Of a DNA stretch of 14,913 bases, positions 8,955-14,913 are shown piece after piece (the first letter of the stretch is position 1; each line of letters starts with the position of its first letter). Location: assembly GCA_038209965.1 (NCBI GenBank), contig JBBQXF010000115.1, positions 1 through 14,913 of the forward strand. The letters are read 5' to 3'. The position numbers and the translations under genes are program-made. Under the pieces are notes generated by a model that did not search any database, was not told the origin of the DNA, and was given only the letters and a program-made list of their open reading frames with translations. The DNA is from JALONO01 sp038209965. Lineage in GTDB: Bacteria > Bacteroidota > Bacteroidia > Cytophagales > Thermoflexibacteraceae.

Positions 8955-9563
8955 TTAAATGATTTGCGAAACGGCGTTTTCGAGCACCCATAGCCACAAC
9001 AGGCTATCCAAGGTGATCTGTTGCTTGAGTGATTTTACGGCTTGGTAAATCAGGGTGCGGATAGATTGATCGTGGATGTTCATGATCGCACCAATTTCTT
9101 CATAGCCCAACTGATTATAAAATTTCAGATAAATGGCTTCTTTCTGCCGCGCAGTGAGTTGGTTGAGCGCACGCGCAAGCTTTTCTTTGATGCTCTGCTC
9201 AATCTGGCCCGCAATCAAAATTTCCTCCGCCGAGTACTCTACCAAGAAAGGATAGTCCTCTCCTTCGTTGGTAAGGCGGCTATGGCGATGTTTTACAAAC
9301 TGCAATATTTTCCGGCGGAGGCACTTAAACAGGTAGGAAGGGACATGGTTCACTTGGCCGAGGCCAGCTCGGTTTTTCCATAATGCCAGAAAAACATCTT
9401 GGATACAATCTTCCACCAGCACACGATCGGCCATGATCCGGATCCCATACCTGAACAACTTCTGATAATGTCTTTCGTATAGGGCAGACAGACTAGCTGG
9501 CTCCCCAGCCCGGAACGTTTCCCAATGGTGGTTATCTGTAATGCTGATATTCGGTGTGTTCAT
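8955..9563 (-). CDS. ECF RNA polymerase sigma-70 factor
   Basis: This is an extracytoplasmic-function sigma factor of the type paired with FecR in Bacteroidota SusCD loci. From the ATG at 9563 it has 202 residues; an in-frame GTG four codons upstream is possible but less likely. Region 2 is at about residues 27-62 (ALYERHYQKLFRYGIRIM, then VEDCIQDVFLALW). Region 4 is at about 133-183 (LNQLTARQKEAIYLKFYNQL, GYEEIGAIMNIHDQSIRTLI, YQAVKSLKQQ), with a clear helix-turn-helix. No extra C-terminal domain is present. It leads the fecR-susC-susD-CRTAC1 series, all on one strand, and probably drives susC from the 7580-7729 interval. Autoregulation cannot be judged from the sequence. Confidence 0.95.
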   Translation of the reverse strand: MNTPNISITDNHHWETFRAGEPASLSALYERHYQKLFRYGIRIMADRVLVEDCIQDVFLALWKNRAGLGQVNHVPSYLFKCLRRKILQFVKHRHSRLTNEGEDYPFLVEYSAEEILIAGQIEQSIKEKLARALNQLTARQKEAIYLKFYNQLGYEEIGAIMNIHDQSIRTLIYQAVKSLKQQITLDSLLWLWVLENAVSQII

Positions 9564-10036
9564 TTTATCCCCCACTTACGCCCAATTATTGCAAAGAAAA
9601 TATTATCGGCCCAAAAACAAAGATAGTTGAATTTCTAACAAGCGGTTACGGCAATTTTTGCCCAGTCCACCTTACCACCTGCCAAGTCTACTGGATCAAC
9701 CAAAAAAAACGCACTATCAAAAACAAGGATCATGGTTAAATAATTATTAGTTGTTCTACAATTCAAACTTGTTGAAGTGACCTCACACCAATGTTTGCGC
9801 CTTGGTTGCCAATTGTTAGACTGAAAATTTATGTTAGCAATGATCTTCCATTTGCTCAATTTCCCGTTTTTTGGCTTTTTTGGTGAGTACAAAAAGAGGT
9901 TTTGTTTGAGCCTTATTGGTTCTCCGCGCGCTTTATTTATTTGAAATCAAAACATAGCTCCAGTATTCCCCTGCTGAAGTCTCCGGGGCACAGGCCAATC
10001 ATTGGCGTATTGTACCGATGGTTAAGGACCTTGATC
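9564..10036. other. Non-coding interval between the fucosidase and sigma-factor genes
   Basis: No credible gene is seen here on either strand; short open frames lack family signatures and start context. The interval is AT-richer than its surroundings and holds the probable sigma-gene promoter at its left end and the fucosidase terminator just beyond its right end. The minus strand has a short run resembling protein (LNHRYNTPMIG around 10000), but it is too little to call a gene relic. Confidence 0.5.
9618..9625 (-). promoter_or_regulatory. Bacteroidota -7 box upstream of the sigma gene
   Basis: On the minus strand the sequence TATCTTTG matches the Bacteroidota housekeeping -7 consensus TAnnTTTG exactly. 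It lies 54 bases upstream of the ATG at 9563, giving a leader of roughly 45-50 bases. A TTG at the usual -33 distance is not seen; the nearest leaves a spacer of only 13 bases. The box match is exact, but promoter activity is inferred. Confidence 0.5.
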
Positions 10037-10068
10037 AAAAATTGGCGCCAAAGCTCCGGCTTTGGCGC
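10037..10068 (-). terminator. Intrinsic terminator of the fucosidase gene
   Basis: On the minus strand GCGCCAAAGC, a 4-base loop and GCTTTGGCGC form a perfect 10-bp GC-rich stem (10045-10068), followed by CAATTTTT (T-run complementary to 10037-10041). It begins 14 bases after the fucosidase stop at 10083. This is a canonical Rho-independent terminator and indicates that the fucosidase mRNA ends before the sigma-factor gene. Confidence 0.85.
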
Positions 10069-10082
10069 AGTCAATATTTTGC

Positions 10083-11426
10083 TTATTTCAACAATACCTC
10101 GTACACAGTGTCGATCGGGTCGGGCAGGTTGTAATGTTGGTAAGTGGGCTTCTTGAGGTTGATAAACACGTTGTTGGTCGAGTGGTCGCCCCACCAAGTG
10201 TTCTCGACAAAGGCTTCGGCCCCGTTCATTAATACCTTAGCCTTCAGCACTTTATCTTGATAATTTTTGATGTTGATGTGGCCAATGTTCGGGTGCAGCA
10301 CGTGCGCGTACAACTTTTTGCCCTGCTGGGTGAACCGCCCCCAGTCAGGTTTGGGCAAGTCGCTGGCCCCGCAACCGTAGATGCTGGCCCCGTTGAGTTT
10401 CATCCATTCGCCCACTTGGTGCAGGATGGCCACGCTCTGGGGAGGGATGTTGCCCCGGGCATCTGGCCCCACATTGAGCAGCAGGTTGCCACTTTTGCTC
10501 ACACAGTTCACCAGCGTGTGGATCACCAGCTCGGGCGATTTCCAATCTTGGTCGGTGGCGTGGTAGCCCCAGTTGTTGTTCAGGGTGAGGCAAGTCTCCC
10601 ACGGCACGATTTTGCCCCGATCATCGCGGCGGGGCACGTCGGGCACGCCCTGCTCGGGGGTCTCAAAATCACCAAGGGCATTGGCATCGCCGATTTTGCC
10701 CGTGCCATCGCCCAGAAGGCGGTTGTTGAGCAAGATGCCCGGCTGGTTTTTGCGCACCATGTCCACCAACTCCTTGGCCTTCCACTTTTCCCCCTTCATT
10801 TCACCGTAGGAAAAATCGAACCACATCACGTCCAGTTTGCCGTATTGGGTGGCCAGTTCTTGCACTTGCCCGTGCATGTAGGTGAGGTAGGTGTCCCAAT
10901 TGTGCTTTTTGCCTTTGTAGGCTTCGTTGTCGCGCTGGGGGTGCATCGGGTCGCCATAGTGGGGGTAGTCGGGGTGTTGCCAATCGATCACCGAATAATA
11001 CAGCCCCACTTTGAGCCCTTCGGCCCGGAAGGCATCGAGGAACTCGCGCACCAAATCGCGGCCCTTTATGTAGGTGCCCACTTTGTAGTCGGTCAGCTTG
11101 CTGTCAAACAGGCAATAGCCATCGTGGTGTTTGGCCGTCATCACGGCGTATTTCATGCCGGCCTGCTTGGCCAGCCGCGCCCATTCGCGGGGGTTATAGT
11201 CCACCGGGTTGAATGTGTCGATGTATTTTTGGTACTGTTCGGTGGTCAGGGTCTCCCGGTTTTTGACCCACTCGCCCCGGGCGGGCACGGCATAGGCCCC
11301 AAAGTGGATGAACATTCCAAAACGGGCCTGTTGCCACCAATCAAGCGAGGCCGGCTGCTGGGCGGTAAGCTGGCCCGCCAAGAGGCACAGCCCAACGAAG
11401 ATCTGGATTTTTTTTAAAATTGCCAT
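10083..11426 (-). CDS. GH29 alpha-L-fucosidase, secreted
   Basis: This is a glycoside hydrolase family 29 enzyme releasing L-fucose from glycan ends by a retaining mechanism. From the ATG at 11426 it has 447 residues. The reading frame stays open 38 codons further upstream, but that stretch is not signal-like, while the chosen start gives a clean signal peptide (KKIQIFVGLCLLAGQLTAQ). Family marks follow in order: WWQQARFGMFIHFGAYAVPA (residues about 30-49), YAVMTAKHHDGYCLFDS with the fucose-binding His pair at 100-101, GLYYSVIDWQHPDY, and VMWFDFSYGE with probable nucleophile Asp204. DFETPEQ and WETCLTLNNNWGY then hold candidate acid/base Glu residues, and NLLLNVGPDARGNIP follows. The length fits a catalytic domain with a short beta C-terminal domain. 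It is transcribed toward the sigma/FecR/SusCD genes, is separated from them by its own terminator, and hints at a fucosylated substrate for the locus. Confidence 0.95.
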   Translation of the reverse strand: MAILKKIQIFVGLCLLAGQLTAQQPASLDWWQQARFGMFIHFGAYAVPARGEWVKNRETLTTEQYQKYIDTFNPVDYNPREWARLAKQAGMKYAVMTAKHHDGYCLFDSKLTDYKVGTYIKGRDLVREFLDAFRAEGLKVGLYYSVIDWQHPDYPHYGDPMHPQRDNEAYKGKKHNWDTYLTYMHGQVQELATQYGKLDVMWFDFSYGEMKGEKWKAKELVDMVRKNQPGILLNNRLLGDGTGKIGDANALGDFETPEQGVPDVPRRDDRGKIVPWETCLTLNNNWGYHATDQDWKSPELVIHTLVNCVSKSGNLLLNVGPDARGNIPPQSVAILHQVGEWMKLNGASIYGCGASDLPKPDWGRFTQQGKKLYAHVLHPNIGHINIKNYQDKVLKAKVLMNGAEAFVENTWWGDHSTNNVFINLKKPTYQHYNLPDPIDTVYEVLLK

Positions 11427-11740
11427 CGGAAAATTACAGTTATGTGATTTGGGTACAACTAATGGGCGGGCGCATTGCACAGCCGTGTAATGCGCCCGCC
11501 AACTTGACCGTAAGATGAGGCTAGTTTTTGAACTGGCCAAAAGCTGCCCGGTTTTTTTGGTGGCCCGGCCCGGCCGTTATCGCTCGGCTGGGAGTGAGCG
11601 CAAGCTGATCTAGGAACACATTTGCCCCAAACCAGCGTTAAAAGAGGTGTCAAAATCGATTTTGAGGCGTTCGGGGCTTTTTTACACCCCTGTTTTGTGC
11701 CATCAATTGTACTTAGAACCATTTTACCGCAAAAAACACT
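11427..11740. other. Divergent intergenic region between the fucosidase and the small secreted-protein gene
   Basis: This stretch has no supported gene. It contains the fucosidase promoter region. On the minus strand TAATTTTC at 11429-11436, with TTG 19 bases upstream, resembles a -33/-7 pair lying almost at the ATG. The stretch also contains a strong GC-rich hairpin (11465-11500) and a perfect 14-bp palindrome, CAAAATCGATTTTG (11651-11664), that could be a regulator site. The long minus-strand open frame crossing this stretch is antisense to the next gene and has no protein-like features. Confidence 0.5.
11465..11500. repeat. GC-rich 12-bp inverted repeat with 12-base loop
   Basis: GGCGGGCGCATT (11465-11476) pairs perfectly with AATGCGCCCGCC (11489-11500). 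Four more pairs (one G-U) extend the stem into the loop, leaving AGCC at the tip. No T-run follows on either strand. It sits 38 bases upstream of the fucosidase start and has the same geometry as the hairpin at 12573-12608. Confidence 0.8.
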
Positions 11741-12109
11741 ATGTCCAACACCAAACGTATTTTCGCCCTGCTGTGCCTGTGCCTCAGCCTTTCCGCCGTT
11801 GGGCTGGGCCAAACCGAAAACCCCCAACCGCTCCAACAGGTAAAAATCACCTTCCGCAACAACAGCATTGTGTTCCGCAAAGTGACCCTTGTGACCTATT
11901 TTCCGATTGAGCCCGGCAATAGTACGGAGGGCAAGGTATTGGCCCCGTATTCGAGCATCACCAAAACTTATCCGGTGGGCACCAAGGTCTATCTGGCCAA
12001 CGGCAAGCAAGTGGAGGTGGTGATGAGCGGCAAGCGACTGGAAGACAAGCCTTTCCTGACGGTAACCGCCGAGGATGAAGGCAAAACTTTCAACATTTTT
12101 AAGGAGTAA
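11741..12109 (+). CDS. Small secreted protein of unknown function
   Basis: This 122-residue protein has a clear cleavable signal peptide (RIFALLCLCLSLSAVGLGQ, cut after about residue 23), so it is exported to the periplasm or beyond. The mature part is predicted to be beta-rich: VKITFRNNSIVFRKVTLVTY, then VLAPYSSITKTYPVGTKVYL, an ANGKQVEVVMSG turn and DKPFLTVTAEDEGKTFNI at the end. It resembles small secreted proteins often seen in Cytophagales, but I know of no assigned function. It is followed 67 bases later by a small lipoprotein gene on the same strand, and the pair may act together. Start choice: the ATG at 11741 immediately precedes the signal peptide. No Shine-Dalgarno is evident, as is usual in this phylum. 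Confidence 0.8.
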   Translation: MSNTKRIFALLCLCLSLSAVGLGQTENPQPLQQVKITFRNNSIVFRKVTLVTYFPIEPGNSTEGKVLAPYSSITKTYPVGTKVYLANGKQVEVVMSGKRLEDKPFLTVTAEDEGKTFNIFKE

Positions 12110-12163
12110 TGAAGTAAAACCAAACGGGCAAGCCGAAGACCGAACAAGGTAGGCACTCCATTT

Positions 12164-12171
12164 TATCTTTG
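12164..12171 (+). promoter_or_regulatory. -7 box just upstream of the small lipoprotein gene
   Basis: TATCTTTG matches the Bacteroidota consensus TAnnTTTG exactly and ends five bases before the ATG at 12177. Transcription from it would start at or next to the ATG, giving an almost leaderless mRNA. No TTG is seen at the expected -33 distance, which lowers confidence. Confidence 0.45.
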
Positions 12172-12176
12172 CTGTC

Positions 12177-12539
12177 ATGAAAAAACTAGGGTTATTGGTG
12201 CTGGTCATCATCAGCTTGCAAGCTTGCAAATCCCTCACCTCCACCACCTACATCGATCCCAATAAATCATTTGTATTGGGCGACGGGCTGCATGGGAGCT
12301 ACACCGCCCGAATCAAAAACGTGGGGGCTGATGTGATTGAAGTGAGCCAAAGCGATAAAAACGGCACGGCCACCTCGCTGGGCAGTTTGCAAAGAAGGGA
12401 ATCTCGGGAATACAAAGTGGGCGCAAACACCACGGTCATTTTCAAAAACAAAAATCGGGAGGAAAAAGGGGTCATTGAAATTTTGGTGACTGGCAACCCG
12501 ACCGGGAACTTGAGCATGGGCTATCGCGATAACCAATAG
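12177..12539 (+). CDS. Small lipoprotein of unknown function
   Basis: This 120-residue protein has a typical lipoprotein signal: MKKLGLLVLVIISLQAC, with the lipobox Cys at residue 17. The mature part looks beta-sandwich-like: KSFVLGDGLHGSYTARIKNV, then VIEVSQSD, LGSLQRRESREYKVGANTTV, a KNKNREEKGVIEILV strand and a closing LSMGYRDNQ. The polar core and short length fit a surface or periplasmic lipid-anchored module, not an enzyme; no catalytic motif is visible. It lies downstream of another small exported protein and upstream of an AraC-type regulator, all on the plus strand. An exact -7 box ends five bases before the start, so it may have its own promoter. I do not recognise a function. Confidence 0.82.
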   Translation: MKKLGLLVLVIISLQACKSLTSTTYIDPNKSFVLGDGLHGSYTARIKNVGADVIEVSQSDKNGTATSLGSLQRRESREYKVGANTTVIFKNKNREEKGVIEILVTGNPTGNLSMGYRDNQ

Positions 12540-12572
12540 CCTCGCCAATCAGTTGGATAAAAGTAAGACCAT

Positions 12573-12608
12573 GCCTGCCCAGTGGGTGTAACCATTCACT
12601 GGGCGGGC
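12573..12608. repeat. 12-bp inverted repeat with 12-base loop upstream of the AraC-type gene
   Basis: GCCTGCCCAGTG (12573-12584) pairs with CACTGGGCGGGC (12597-12608) with a single T-G wobble across a 12-base loop. It ends 13 bases before the ATG at 12622, so it would form in the leader of that mRNA. There is no T-run for termination. The arm and loop lengths equal those of the 11465-11500 hairpin, and both loops contain GTGTAA or its start. Confidence 0.75.
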
Positions 12609-12621
12609 CATTGCCACTACC

Positions 12622-13794
12622 ATGCAACTCAACCAATATTCGGCCCTGCTGGCCTGCGCGTTTGTCAATGGCCTCGTGTTCACCGTGCTGTTTTGGGTGC
12701 GGGCCTACCAAGCCGAGCGACAATCGGATGCCATCTTTGGCTTGGTCATCTTGGCTTCCTGCCTGCATATCGTCGACTGGATGCTTGGGTTCATGGGCAT
12801 CCACCTTTTGTGGGAAGAACTGTTGTTTATCCCCTACGACATTGGGCTGGCGATCGGGCCACTCATATTGTTTTACCTCAAGGGCCAACTAGATACCACC
12901 TTTAAGCTCTCGCGGGCCAATGCTTGGCATTTGATACCCTACTTGGTTTATATTGGCTACCACTTGGCGATTTTCACGCAAGGGCGGTCATTTACCAGAA
13001 ACTGGTCTGATACCGTCCATTTTCCTTACCATTTAGCTGCCTTTGAGCAGTTGGCGATCTTGATTTCCAATTTTACCTACCTGTTTTGGTCGCTCAAAAT
13101 GTACCAATATTATCGCCAATGGCTGCCCACCCAGTATTCCAATCCTGAAACCATCAGTTTTGCGTGGTACCGCCACTTTTTATTGGTTTATGCCCTTGCG
13201 ATTGTGGTTAATTGGGGCTATATTTTGGTGGGAATGGCCGGAGTTCCCCTTTCTTATACTGATATTTGGTGGGGAAAATTTCTGGTGGGCATCATCATTT
13301 ATTACGTTTCCATCCGGGGCTACAGCCAAACCCAACCCCGGCTACTGGTCTTCGGTGAGGCCCAAGCGGAGGAATCAATCCCCGTATTGCTGGCCGAAGT
13401 GGCCGAAAACCTGCCCCCCGATCTGGCGGAATGGAAAACCAAACTGCTCAATGTCATGCAAACCGACCAGTTGTACCTGAGGACTGAACTGGTGCTGCCG
13501 GATTTGGCGGCCCACCTTGGCATCAACCCGGCCTTGCTCTCGATGGTGATCAACAAGGGTTTTGGCAAAAATTTCAATGATTATGTTAACGAATACCGAG
13601 TGCGGGAGTTCCAATCCCGCACCCAACTACCCGAAAACCAGCACCTTACTTTATTGGGCATTGCGCTGGATTGCGGCTTCAATTCCAAAGCCACTTTTAA
13701 CCGGGTGTTCAAGAAAATGACCGGAAAATCGCCAAGCGAATTCATGGACGGGGAGTGGGAAAGGCGAGGAGCCAGCGGGGCAAAACGATTATGA
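12622..13794 (+). CDS. Membrane-anchored AraC-family transcriptional regulator
   Basis: This 390-residue protein has an N-terminal multi-pass membrane domain and a C-terminal AraC-type DNA-binding domain. Six or seven hydrophobic segments lie within residues about 8-235, for example LLACAFVNGLVFTVLFWV, AIFGLVILASCLHIV, LAIGPLILFYL, HLIPYLVYIGYHLAIF and FLLVYALAIVVNWGYILVGM. After a linker, the tandem helix-turn-helix domain occupies about residues 285-372. It includes LVLPDLAAHLGINPALLSMV, INKGFGKNFNDYVNEYRV, LTLLGIALDCGFNSKATFNR and VFKKMTGKSPSEF, the classic AraC signature. The membrane domain probably senses a lipid or envelope signal, but the ligand is unknown. The gene follows the small lipoprotein gene by 82 bases. 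The tail after SPSEF (residues 377-390) is short and basic. Confidence 0.93.
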   Translation: MQLNQYSALLACAFVNGLVFTVLFWVRAYQAERQSDAIFGLVILASCLHIVDWMLGFMGIHLLWEELLFIPYDIGLAIGPLILFYLKGQLDTTFKLSRANAWHLIPYLVYIGYHLAIFTQGRSFTRNWSDTVHFPYHLAAFEQLAILISNFTYLFWSLKMYQYYRQWLPTQYSNPETISFAWYRHFLLVYALAIVVNWGYILVGMAGVPLSYTDIWWGKFLVGIIIYYVSIRGYSQTQPRLLVFGEAQAEESIPVLLAEVAENLPPDLAEWKTKLLNVMQTDQLYLRTELVLPDLAAHLGINPALLSMVINKGFGKNFNDYVNEYRVREFQSRTQLPENQHLTLLGIALDCGFNSKATFNRVFKKMTGKSPSEFMDGEWERRGASGAKRL

Positions 13795-13795
13795 C

Positions 13796-14155
13796 GAACC
13801 TGTCAAAACCATTTACGTCCGCGGTGCAAAATACCTGCCAAAAGCAGCAGCGGTTTTTGACAGGGCCATGACAGTACATTTGAACAGGGTCGAGGATCGG
13901 ATCAGAAAAAAGGATCATGGCAAGTTTGTGGTGTGCAAAAACCCAAAAAAGCTAAAAACGAAGGGAGCTATTGAAAGAACGATCAACACAAAACTGGCGG
14001 ATTGGAAAGGCATACCAACTCAAATAACGGTTCTGGGAAGTATTTGACGACGCCAAAAGTGACAATAAATTGAAGTGGTTGAACAGGTGGGTGGTGGCAG
14101 CCTTGGCACTAAACATGGAGAATTTTAGGGTAATGATATATTTCCATTTAGGGGA
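13796..14155 (+). pseudogene. Unrecognised, frameshifted coding relic
   Basis: A protein-like frame runs without a start from EPVKTIYVRGAKYLP through VFDRAMTVHLNRVEDRIRKK and KGAIERTINTKLADWKGIP to a stop at 14045-14047. The only ATG is at 13868 and would give 59 residues. A second frame takes over at about 14035 with FWEVFDDAKSDNKLKWLNRW, VVAALALNMENF and FHLGD, then a stop at about 14153. The two halves read as one basic, helix-rich protein interrupted by a frameshift, and the 5' part appears to be missing where it meets the AraC gene. I do not recognise the family. A mobile-element protein is possible given the decay around it, but no transposase motif is visible. Confidence 0.35.
13799..13864. 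repeat. Imperfect inverted repeat just after the AraC-type gene
   Basis: CCTGTCAAAACC (13799-13810) and GGTTTTTGACAGG (13852-13864) are reverse complements apart from one extra T in the second arm, and are 41 bases apart. The first arm begins five bases after the AraC stop. No T-run follows, so a terminator is not supported. It could be the end of a decayed mobile element or a transcript-end hairpin. The repeat is visible; its origin is unknown. Confidence 0.55.
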
Positions 14156-14181
14156 CTGAGCATTTGAATCCCTTTAAATGA

Positions 14182-14705
14182 CGAAGAACTAAAAATGCAA
14201 TAACAGTAGTTACTTTTTTGGAAAACCAATGGAAAAACGTGAACTCAAGCACTCGGTTTAAAGATAAATTTTTAGACCGACAACTACTTGGCATGCAGTG
14301 ATTTTTGAATGATTTAGCCAAAATATCGGGCTTCTTGGCAGTGTTGGTAGTATTGGTAGTGTTGGTTTATTGCTTGGCTTGCTGGGCATGGCTACTTTCA
14401 CCGCCGAAACCCGCACCAAAGAAATCGGTGTTCGCAGGGTCTTGGGGGCTAGTGTGCCCCAGATAGCCATTTTACTTTCCAAGAGCTTCATCACCCTGCT
14501 CGCAATTGCAATAGTGATTGCCACTCCAATTGCTTATTTCGTGAACAATTTATGGTTGGAATTTTTTGCTTACCGCGTGGGTCTTGATGCAGGAATTTTA
14601 GGTGTGGATATTTTGACTATGCTCATTATCAGTTTATTGACCGTATTTTCGCAAACTTGGCGGGCGGCTCGCTCCAACCCAGTTCACAGTTTGCGGCGCG
14701 AATAG
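14182..14705 (+). pseudogene. C-terminal remnant of a MacB/FtsX-type ABC transporter permease
   Basis: Only the last quarter or less of a MacB-like permease remains; intact Bacteroidota homologues are about 780-800 residues. The first frame (14182-14367) reads ITVVTFLENQWKNVNSSTRF, FKDKFLD, an in-frame TGA at 14299-14301, then FLNDLAKISGFLAVLVVLVV. The second frame (from 14370) reads LLGLLGMATFTAETRTKEIG, VRRVLGASVPQIAILLSKSF, two or three membrane segments, and the family's closing RAARSNPVHSLRRE before a TAG. The TAET-RTKEIG-RRVLGAS block is the FtsX-domain hallmark. The stop, the frameshift near 14368 and the missing 5' region together mark a pseudogene. A start at TTG or ATG near 14370-14388 would still give a short membrane peptide, but a function is unlikely. 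Confidence 0.85.
14341..14367 (+). repeat. Three 9-bp near-tandem units in the permease relic
   Basis: GTGTTGGTA, GTATTGGTA and GTGTTGGTT follow one another directly within the membrane-segment part of the permease remnant. The frame is lost right after the third unit, so slippage in this repeat is a likely cause of the frameshift. Low complexity in a valine/leucine-coding membrane helix could also produce it. Confidence 0.6.
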
Positions 14706-14913
14706 AACGAATGGCCAAGCAGAAAGCAAGCAAGCATCTACCTCGGGGCAGGCTTATCTGGGTAAGGTTAGCCACCAGCTTGGTCTGCCCGATGCCCGGC
14801 ACCAACCGTCCGATAACGCACATATTTACCCGTTTTTGCACACTCTTGAATGGAAATATATACATAACTATTTGATTTTTATGTGGTTAAGTTAGGCATT
14901 ACTTTGGCTTACT
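14706..14913. other. Non-coding tail
   Basis: No supported gene, terminator or RNA is seen here. Short open frames on both strands lack protein-like features. The last 70 bases are AT-rich. Confidence 0.5.

Noticed and set aside
9902..10197. Short open frames on both strands near the fucosidase end, including an LNHRYNTPMIG stretch that recalls transposase tails
   Set aside because: The similarity is too short and no catalytic residues are visible; the stretch also overlaps the fucosidase terminator.
10257..11417. Long plus-strand open frame of 386 codons
   Set aside because: It is fully antisense to the GH29 gene, rich in Val/His/Gly from mirrored codon bias, and shows no domain; the fucosidase frame has clear family motifs.
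11427..11540. Upstream start extending the fucosidase by 38 residues
   Set aside because: The extension runs through the 11465-11500 hairpin region and would bury the signal peptide inside the protein.
11620..11690. GCCCC...GGGGC followed by six T, as a plus-strand terminator
   Set aside because: The stem is only about five pairs around a loop of about 50 bases, and no plus-strand gene lies upstream.
11459..12247. Minus-strand open frame of 262 codons
   Set aside because: It is antisense to the small secreted-protein gene and its upstream region, has no signal or motif, and the opposite strand carries a clean signal peptide.
1..14913. CRISPR array, tRNA, rRNA or riboswitch
   Set aside because: No regularly spaced repeats, no cloverleaf with tRNA consensus boxes and no recognised riboswitch core were seen on reading either strand.

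Overview
The window looks like a chromosomal piece of a Bacteroidota bacterium, most likely a Cytophagales member (Spirosoma-like). The case rests on a SusC/SusD pair with an STN-bearing SusC, an adjacent ECF sigma/FecR pair, a CRTAC1-type VCBS-repeat lipoprotein, a membrane-anchored AraC regulator, and TAnnTTTG-type -7 boxes with little sign of Shine-Dalgarno sites. Base composition is near balanced.

Layout. Positions 95-11426 are a single-strand block, all on the minus strand. In transcription order it holds a secreted GH29 alpha-L-fucosidase (10083-11426) closed by a clear intrinsic terminator, an ECF sigma factor (8955-9563), a FecR anti-sigma factor (7730-8845), a SusC receptor (4115-7579), a SusD lipoprotein (2598-4082) and a CRTAC1/ASPIC-UnbV lipoprotein (from 2488 leftwards). 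This reads as a fucoside- or glycan-responsive polysaccharide-utilisation-type locus. In the family model, substrate bound by SusC/D is sensed through the STN domain, FecR releases the sigma factor, and the sigma factor drives susCD. The fucosidase would trim the substrate in the periplasm or at the surface.

Positions 11427-13794 hold a plus-strand group: a small secreted protein, a small lipoprotein and a membrane-bound AraC regulator. The two small proteins are of unknown function. Two hairpins with the same 12-12-12 geometry flank the small genes. Positions 13795-14705 are decayed DNA: an unrecognised frameshifted coding relic, then the C-terminal end of a MacB/FtsX-type ABC permease with an in-frame stop and a frameshift. 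The last 208 bases show no gene.

The strongest anomaly is at the left edge. The CRTAC1 gene on the minus strand breaks off near position 130. The next part of the same protein then appears on the plus strand at 1-144, so the sequence folds back on itself. This is either a real small inversion or an amplification or assembly chimera. Nothing else in the window looks like an undescribed system; the remaining findings are hairpins, promoters and relics worth a check.
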